Shown: positions 58,793-64,000 of the stretch, in pieces
How the letters are laid out: every line of letters begins with the position of its first letter
How positions within the stretch are numbered: the first letter of the stretch is position 1
Assembly (NCBI RefSeq): GCF_004000825.1
Contig: NZ_BILZ01000015.1
Location: 38,610-102,609 of the forward strand
Direction: 5' to 3'
DNA: 64,000 bases
From: Paenibacillus kobensis NBRC 15729
GTDB taxonomy: Bacteria; Bacillota; Bacilli; Paenibacillales; Paenibacillaceae
The notes under the pieces: generated by a model
Seen by the model: the letters and a program-made list of their open reading frames with translations, nothing else
What the model was told of the DNA's origin: nothing
The model's database searches: none
Translations under genes and position numbers: made by a program

Positions 58793-59797
58793 ATGAATAA
58801 GAAAAAATCGAAATCATTCCGTGCACTGCTCCTTATTTCGCTAGTCGGTGTGCTTGCGCTGCTGGCGGCATGCGGCTCGAACGGTTCCAAAGAATCGGGC
58901 AGCGACACGAAGCCATCCGAAACGGCAAGCGCCGGCAATGGCAAAGAGATTCATATCGGCTATCAAAAATATGGCACGGTTAACATTCTTAAAGCGCAAG
59001 GCACACTCGAGAAACGGTTGGAGTCCGAAGGCTATAAAGTCACTTGGACTGAATTCCCAGGCGGACCGCAGCTGCTCGAAGCATTGAACGTCGGCAGCAT
59101 CGATATCGGCCATACCGGCGAAGCGCCTCCGATTTTTGCACAGGCTGCAGGTGCCCCGCTCGTATACTTGGCCCATGAACCGGCAAGCCCAGCCAGCGAA
59201 GCGATTATCGTACCGAAAGATTCCGCTATCACTTCGGTAGCCGATCTGAAGGGTAAAAAAGTCGCATTGAATAAAGGCTCTAACGTTCATTATTTGCTCG
59301 TAAAAGCGCTGGAGAAAGCCGGCGTTGACTATAAAGATATTACGACTGTATTCCTTCCGCCAGGCGATGCGCGCGTTGCGTTCGAGAATGGCAACGTGGA
59401 CGCCTGGGTTATATGGGATCCGTTCCTCGCGGCTGCACAGTCCGCAACGGGAGCTAAAGTGCTGACTGACGGCAAAGATCTCGTATCCAATATTGAATTT
59501 TACTTGGCTTCCCGCAAGTTCGCCGAGGCGAATAAGCCGGTCATTGATATCTTTAAGGAAGAGCTGAACAAAATCGACGAGTGGTCGAAGGCGAATCAGA
59601 AAGAGGTAGCTGCCCTGCTGTCGCCGCAGCTTGGCATTGACATTCCATCGCTTGAGCTTGCTTCGGGACGGAGAGATTACGGCTTGCAGCCGATTGATGA
59701 TTCTATTATCTCGGCACAGCAGCAAATTGCAGACACGTTCCATGAACTTGGGCTGATTCCGGACAAAATCGATGTAAAAGAAGCGACGTTGAAATAG
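58793..59797 (+). CDS. ssuA: Aliphatic sulfonate ABC transporter substrate-binding lipoprotein
   Basis: Captures alkanesulfonates outside the membrane. Lipobox LLAACG with C27, a short Ser-rich linker, then the SsuA/TauA fold: EIHIGYQKYGTVNILKAQGTLEKRL, TWTEFPGGPQLLEALNVGSIDIGHTGEAPPIFAQAAG, KGSNVHYLL and AWVIWDPFLAAAQ. 334 residues. AAAGGGGA precedes the ATG. First gene of ssuA-ssuD-ssuC-ssuB, which also contains the monooxygenase. Confidence 0.94.
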   Translation: MNKKKSKSFRALLLISLVGVLALLAACGSNGSKESGSDTKPSETASAGNGKEIHIGYQKYGTVNILKAQGTLEKRLESEGYKVTWTEFPGGPQLLEALNVGSIDIGHTGEAPPIFAQAAGAPLVYLAHEPASPASEAIIVPKDSAITSVADLKGKKVALNKGSNVHYLLVKALEKAGVDYKDITTVFLPPGDARVAFENGNVDAWVIWDPFLAAAQSATGAKVLTDGKDLVSNIEFYLASRKFAEANKPVIDIFKEELNKIDEWSKANQKEVAALLSPQLGIDIPSLELASGRRDYGLQPIDDSIISAQQQIADTFHELGLIPDKIDVKEATLK

Positions 59798-59833
59798 ATC
59801 CATTCCAAAACAAAGCGGGGAAGGTGCATACAA

Positions 59834-60979
59834 ATGGAAGTATTCTGGTTTATTCCGACACACGGAGACGGACGTTATTTGGGATCGGCGGAAGGTGCGC
59901 GTGCAGTTGATACTAAATATTTGCAGCAGGTTGCCCAAGCGGCAGACCGGCTAGGTTATGGCGGAGTTCTGCTGCCGACGGGCACCTCTTGCGAAGATGC
60001 ATGGGTTGTCGCATCGTCGCTCATTCCGGTGACGGAACGGCTTAAGTTTCTTGTGGCGATTCGTCCAGGCTTGATGTCGCCGACGCTATCGGCTCGTATG
60101 GCAGCGACGTTCGACCGGTTATCGGGCGGACGGCTGCTCGTCAACGTCGTGACGGGCGGCGATCCGGTGGAGCATGCCGGTGACGGCTTGTTCCTGGGCC
60201 ATGACGAGCGTTACGATTTGACGAGCGAGTTTTTGGAAATATGGCGCAGAGAGCTGGCCGGCGAAACGGTTGATTTCGAAGGCGACCATTTGAAAGTCGT
60301 CGGCGGTAAGGTACTTTATCCGCCGAAGCAGCGTCCGTATCCGCCGCTTTATTTCGGCGGTTCATCCGCAGCGGCGCATCAGGTCGCGGCCGATCACGTC
60401 GACGTTTATCTGACTTGGGGCGAGCCGCCGCAAGAAGTGGCGAAGAAGATTGCGCGTGTTCGTGAGCTGGCGGCCGAGCAAGGCAGAACGGTACGGTTCG
60501 GCATTCGTCTTCACGTCATCGTGCGTGAAACGTCGGAAGAAGCATGGCGTGAAGCGGACCGGCTAATCAGCAAGGTAGACGAATCGGCAATTGAAGCGGC
60601 GCGTAAAGTATTCAGCCGTTACGACTCGGAAGGGCAGAAGCGGATGTCCGACCTGCACGGGGGCGAGCGCAGCCAGCTTGAAATTTATCCGAACCTGTGG
60701 GCTGGGGTCGGACTTGTCCGGGGCGGTGCAGGCACTGCGCTTGTGGGCAGCCCGGAAGAGGTAGCCGCGCTCATGAAAGAGTACACGGATCTTGGCATCG
60801 AAACGTTTATTTTGTCCGGCTATCCGCACTTGGAAGAAGCTTACCGGTTCGCAGAGCTCGTATTCCCGCTGCTGCCGATCGATCATCTTAAGTCTGCAGA
60901 CGGTCCATCCTCGACGAGTCCGTTCGGCGAGCTTATCGCCAACTCGATCAAACCGTCTGTGCAGGCTCCAGTCAGCTAG
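59834..60979 (+). CDS. ssuD: FMNH2-dependent alkanesulfonate monooxygenase
   Basis: Cleaves the C-S bond of alkanesulfonates, releasing sulfite and an aldehyde. Bacterial luciferase-like TIM barrel beginning [14 protein letters not shown], with [64 protein letters not shown] and [19 protein letters not shown], all nearly as in E. coli SsuD and of the same 381-residue length. The flavin reductase partner (SsuE) is not in the operon and must come from elsewhere. Confidence 0.96.
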   Translation: MEVFWFIPTHGDGRYLGSAEGARAVDTKYLQQVAQAADRLGYGGVLLPTGTSCEDAWVVASSLIPVTERLKFLVAIRPGLMSPTLSARMAATFDRLSGGRLLVNVVTGGDPVEHAGDGLFLGHDERYDLTSEFLEIWRRELAGETVDFEGDHLKVVGGKVLYPPKQRPYPPLYFGGSSAAAHQVAADHVDVYLTWGEPPQEVAKKIARVRELAAEQGRTVRFGIRLHVIVRETSEEAWREADRLISKVDESAIEAARKVFSRYDSEGQKRMSDLHGGERSQLEIYPNLWAGVGLVRGGAGTALVGSPEEVAALMKEYTDLGIETFILSGYPHLEEAYRFAELVFPLLPIDHLKSADGPSSTSPFGELIANSIKPSVQAPVS

Positions 60980-60991
60980 GAGGCGTCAACC

Positions 60992-61789
60992 ATGAAAAGT
61001 TCAACTTCGGCAAAATGGACGAACCAGCTGCGAAATGTTGGCTTGGAGTGGATCATTCCCGTACTGACCGTCCTGCTCTGGCAATGGTTTTCCAGTTCGG
61101 GCTGGATCTCGCAGCGTATTCTGCCATCGCCCTTGTCGGTCGTCGAAGCGGGCGTGAAGCTCGTCAAAAACGGAAATCTGTTCGTCTATATCGGTGACAG
61201 CACCCGGCGGGCGCTGCTCGGATTCGTCATTGGCGGCGGAATCGGCTTCGTGCTTGCGATCATTAATGGACTGCTGCCGCTGTTCGAGAAACTGACGGAT
61301 TCCAGCATACAGATGATTCGTACTATTCCGCACTTATCGCTTATTCCGCTTATTATCGCCTGGTTCGGCATCGGCGAGCAGGGCAAGATTTTTCTCGTGG
61401 CGCTCGGCGTCGCGTTCCCGATCTATTTGAATACGCTCCATGGCATTCGCGGTGTTGACCCGGGACTGATCGAGATGGGCCGTACTTACGGCTTGCGCGG
61501 TTTCACGCTGTTCCGGTCGATTATATTCCCTGGGGCGCTCCCGTCCATTCTGGTCGGTCTGCGCTTCGCGCTCGGCATTATGTGGATTACGCTGATCGTA
61601 TCGGAGACGATATCCGCGAACAGCGGCATCGGATATATGGCAATGAATGCGAGAGAGTTTTTCCAAATGGACGTCGTCGTACTGAGCATCATTATTTACG
61701 CTTTGTTGGGCAAGTTGTCGGATTGGGTCGCGAAGCTGATGGAAAGGGGGTGGCTGCAATGGCATCCACACTTCCGCAAAACGAAATAA
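60992..61789 (+). CDS. ssuC: Sulfonate ABC transporter permease
   Basis: Six-helix permease of the SsuC/TauC family. [43 protein letters not shown] is the conserved central block, and [32 protein letters not shown] the ATPase-coupling loop region. 265 residues. AGGAGG precedes the start. The ssuB start codon lies 31 bases before its stop. Confidence 0.94.
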   Translation: MKSSTSAKWTNQLRNVGLEWIIPVLTVLLWQWFSSSGWISQRILPSPLSVVEAGVKLVKNGNLFVYIGDSTRRALLGFVIGGGIGFVLAIINGLLPLFEKLTDSSIQMIRTIPHLSLIPLIIAWFGIGEQGKIFLVALGVAFPIYLNTLHGIRGVDPGLIEMGRTYGLRGFTLFRSIIFPGALPSILVGLRFALGIMWITLIVSETISANSGIGYMAMNAREFFQMDVVVLSIIIYALLGKLSDWVAKLMERGWLQWHPHFRKTK

Positions 61790-62598
61790 CAGCAAGGCCG
61801 GCGCTAGGAACGGTGCCTGTTGTTCAATCGCAGTCTCCGAGTACATCTGGCAGCGGTATTCGAATCGATATCCATGATGCAGAAGTCCGGTTCGGGGAGC
61901 TTACCGTGCTTCACAAGCTCAATCTGACGATTCCATCCGGTCAATTCCTCTCCGTCGTGGGCAGAAGCGGCTGCGGCAAAAGTACGCTGCTTCGGCTCAT
62001 CGCTGGCTTGCAGACAGCGACCGAAGGGGCGGTTCAGTTCGACGGTTCCGTTACCTCCGGCTTGCGTCCGGATGTGCGGATCATGTTCCAAGACGCTAGA
62101 CTGCTTCCTTGGAAATCGGTGCTCGACAACGTTCGGATCGGCGTGCCGGGCGGAGACCGCGGCAAAGCGCTCGAAGCGCTTGCTCTCGTCGGTCTGGCAG
62201 ACCGTGCTAAGGAGTGGCCGAGCGTGTTGTCCGGCGGACAGAAACAGCGGGTAGCTCTCGCCCGTGCATTAGCCGGCGACCCGAGCCTGCTGCTGCTCGA
62301 CGAGCCGCTTGGCGCGTTAGACGCGCTTACCCGCATCGAGATGCAGCAGCTGATCGAGCGGCTCTGGCAGGAACGAAAGTTTACGGCGGTGCTCGTTACG
62401 CATGATGTGAGCGAGGCGGTAGCGTTGACCGACCGAGTCGTGCTGGTGGAGAACGGGACGATCTCGCATGATGTGAATATCGCTTTGGCGCGGCCAAGGG
62501 AGAAAGACAGCGGGTTCGCCCATTACGAGAGCAACATTTTGAATCGCGTACTGGGAAGACGCACGAGTGGTGGCGCGAAGGAAGGATTCTCGATTTAA
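61759..62598 (+). CDS. ssuB: Sulfonate ABC transporter ATP-binding protein
   Basis: ATPase of the sulfonate importer. Walker [10 protein letters not shown] at 68-76, Q-loop [10 protein letters not shown], signature LSGGQKQR, Walker [13 protein letters not shown] and switch VTHDVSEA. A ~35-residue polar N-terminal tail precedes the domain. The frame stays open far upstream inside ssuC, but GGGGG eight bases before ATG 61759 marks the start (280 residues). It overlaps ssuC by 31 bases in another frame, so translation is coupled. Confidence 0.93.
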   Translation: MASTLPQNEITARPALGTVPVVQSQSPSTSGSGIRIDIHDAEVRFGELTVLHKLNLTIPSGQFLSVVGRSGCGKSTLLRLIAGLQTATEGAVQFDGSVTSGLRPDVRIMFQDARLLPWKSVLDNVRIGVPGGDRGKALEALALVGLADRAKEWPSVLSGGQKQRVALARALAGDPSLLLLDEPLGALDALTRIEMQQLIERLWQERKFTAVLVTHDVSEAVALTDRVVLVENGTISHDVNIALARPREKDSGFAHYESNILNRVLGRRTSGGAKEGFSI

Positions 62599-62602
62599 TA
62601 AA

Positions 62603-62641
62603 CACAAAGGCGGAGCAGGGTTAACCTGTTCCGCCTTTGTG
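62603..62641 (+). terminator. Terminator of the ssu operon
   Basis: CACAAAGGCGGA and TCCGCCTTTGTG with an inner CAGG/CCTG stem; moderately T-rich afterwards. Confidence 0.8.
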
Positions 62642-62905
62642 CGTTTGTGTTGAACAGACAGACATAAGCAACTTGGATGTCGGTTCTAACGAACCTCAGC
62701 AACCTTATTCGAGGTAAAACGGTGCATTCGAGTGTGTAACCAATCGAGGAAACCTTATTTGGCTATTTCGTCTCATAAATCCGGCTAATTGGGCTAAATA
62801 GCGTCGCCTCGATTCGTTAAAATTCGAAACAGGCAAATTTTGGCGCAAATAGGGCTCCTGCAGTTCGTTAGCGTACCTCATTGCCGTTGCGATTATCCGC
62901 CGCGC
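62642..62905. repeat. Gene-free region with degenerate tandem-like segments
   Basis: Two segments look related: one around 62792-62821 (GGCTAAATAGCG...TTCGTTA) and one around 62842-62871 (GGCGCAAATAGGG...TTCGTTA), about 50 bases apart. A possible third, more diverged piece lies near 62680-62720. No coding frame or promoter could be supported. It may be an intergenic repeat of this lineage. Confidence 0.4.
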
Positions 62906-64000
62906 CTAGTTCTTTATAACGCTCGGCAAGCTGCGGATGCGCTGATCGTCTGGCGTAATATATAGTGTCTTCTGTTTGTCATAGATGACGAAGCCGGGCT
63001 TGGCACCGTTGGGCTTGCGGACGTGGCGGATAAGCGTCGTATCGACCGGCACTTGGCTCGATTCCCGTGCTTGACTGTAATAGGCAGCCAGCATGGCCGC
63101 TTCCTGCAGCGTTGCGTCGCCGAACTGTTCGCTGCGGATGACAACGTGAGAGCCTGGAATGTCCTTCGTGTGGAGCCATGTGTCCGAAGAAGCGGCCAGA
63201 CGGTTCGTCAAATACTCGTTCTGCGTATTGTTCTTGCCGACGTAGATCGGGATGCCTTCGGATGACGTGTAGCAGAGCAGCGAAGGCTTCGTCGGCTTTT
63301 TCTTTTTGCCGCCCCGCTTGTTGCCCCGGTCCCGCAAATATTGCTGCTCGATGAGCTCATCGCGTATTTCTTGCAAGTCTTGCAATGCTGCGGTTTGCAG
63401 CTGCTGTAAGATTTGCTCCAAGTAGGCCGTCTCCTGCACCGTTAATCCGATTTGCTCTTCAACCGCTAGCAGGCTGTTCTTCTGCTTGTTGTATTTGCGG
63501 AAATACCGCTGCGCGTTCTCCGATGGGGTTAGAAGCGGATCTAGGGTGATCGTTATCGGCTGCTGGTCCTCGTCATAGTAATTGATCACTTCGATTGCCG
63601 TATCGCCTTTGCCGATCGCGTGCATGTATGCGGTCAGCAGCTCGCCGAGAATGCGGTATTGATCAGCGCCGCGCGCTTCCTCAATCGTATCGTTCAACTT
63701 CTCGAGTTTGGTTTTGTTCTTGCCTATTTCGTTGTGGACGAATTTCAGCAGGTCGGCAGCACGCTGCTTGACCGTATCGCGCTCCGCTTTATCGCCGTAA
63801 TAGGCTTCGAGACAACCGCTGACGGAGTCGAACGACTGCCGATCGCCCGCAAACCTCGTTAATTCTGTTACGGAAAAATACGATTTGCCGCTCGTCTCGG
63901 TGACGATTCCAGGCGAATAAATATGGTTGCGAATCGGCGACATCATCCCGTCGAATGCCCGCCATAACGGGGCGGTGTCCACGAACGGCTCGTCGCTGCC
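62906..64000 (-). CDS. rqcH: RqcH (Rqc2/NEMF homologue), C-terminal part; runs off window
   Basis: Ribosome-associated quality-control factor that adds C-terminal alanine tails to stalled chains on 50S subunits. The visible 364 residues cover the end of NFACT-N, the long coiled-coil middle (VKQRAADLLKFVHNEIGKNKTKLEKLNDTIEEA; ALQDLQEIRDELIEQQYLRDRGNKRGGKKKK) and the NFACT-R domain YTSSEGIPIYVGKNNTQNEYLTNRL, DTWLHTKDIPGSHVVIRS, RHVRKPNGAKPGFVIY. The frame is open to the window edge; the start codon lies outside. Formerly annotated as fibronectin-binding protein FbpA. Confidence 0.93.
   Translation of the reverse strand, partial: GSDEPFVDTAPLWRAFDGMMSPIRNHIYSPGIVTETSGKSYFSVTELTRFAGDRQSFDSVSGCLEAYYGDKAERDTVKQRAADLLKFVHNEIGKNKTKLEKLNDTIEEARGADQYRILGELLTAYMHAIGKGDTAIEVINYYDEDQQPITITLDPLLTPSENAQRYFRKYNKQKNSLLAVEEQIGLTVQETAYLEQILQQLQTAALQDLQEIRDELIEQQYLRDRGNKRGGKKKKPTKPSLLCYTSSEGIPIYVGKNNTQNEYLTNRLAASSDTWLHTKDIPGSHVVIRSEQFGDATLQEAAMLAAYYSQARESSQVPVDTTLIRHVRKPNGAKPGFVIYDKQKTLYITPDDQRIRSLPSVIKN

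Noticed and set aside
58841..59938. Minus-strand frame of 365 aa opposite ssuA
   Set aside because: Antisense to a clear lipoprotein gene, no ribosome binding site, improbable composition.

Overview
The window reads as chromosome of a low-to-mid GC Firmicute of the Paenibacillaceae (Paenibacillus-like). The reasons are AGGAGG-type ribosome binding sites, many GTG/TTG starts, Bacillus-type signature genes (yktB, ytxJ/brxC-ccpA, acuA/acuC-acsA, ylaN, ylbF-ylbG, yugN, yidC, an rpsD gene with its own leader), and a CcpA/cre style of regulation. No rRNA, tRNA, CRISPR array or prophage is visible. Genus and species are inference; no search was run.

Layout. 1-0.35 kb: 5' part of an IS1595-type transposase gene on the minus strand, read from a promoter with a LexA-like box in its spacer. 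0.8-6.9 kb: yktB, a DesK/DesR-type two-component pair and a divergent three-gene ABC exporter that looks like the LnrLMN (YfiLMN) antibiotic-resistance transporter. 7-13 kb: 6-phosphogluconate dehydrogenase, shikimate kinase plus a divergent EPSP synthase, a CoA-binding protein and a Q/G/Y/S-rich repeat protein. 13-17 kb: an N-acetylglucosamine/glucose-type PTS IICBA overlapping its own enzyme I. 17-24.6 kb: PfpI/DJ-1 protein, VanZ-like protein, bacilliredoxin, CcpA, MTA/SAH nucleosidase, then the acetate/acetoin locus acuC-acuA <-> acsA. acuA carries an apparent one-base frameshift.

24.7-36.9 kb: class A PBP with FN3 tail, KtrB-type K+ channel, YidC lipoprotein, rpsD with a leader RNA, a GAF/GGDEF diguanylate cyclase, a lipoprotein, an M29 aminopeptidase, an HPr-like protein lacking the His loop, and YlaN. 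36.9-46.4 kb: a maltodextrin island made of GH15 glucoamylase, LacI/MalR-type regulator, binding protein, two permeases, and a GH13 neopullulanase-type enzyme. Both hydrolases lack signal peptides, so imported oligosaccharides are probably cut in the cytoplasm. A 620-bp gap in this island holds two inverted copies of a structured ~120-bp repeat.

46.5-64 kb: Ca2+/H+ antiporter, Asp23 protein, FtsW, YugN, an M20 amidohydrolase, an XPB-type helicase with a companion protein, YlbF-YlbG, a protein of unknown function, a LysR regulator overlapping a PHP phosphoesterase, the sulfonate operon ssuA-ssuD-ssuC-ssuB, and the C-terminal part of RqcH running off the window.

Recurrent themes are carbon control (CcpA, a cre-like site at acsA, an HPr-like protein, PTS, MalR-type operators) and well-formed Rho-independent terminators between convergent genes.
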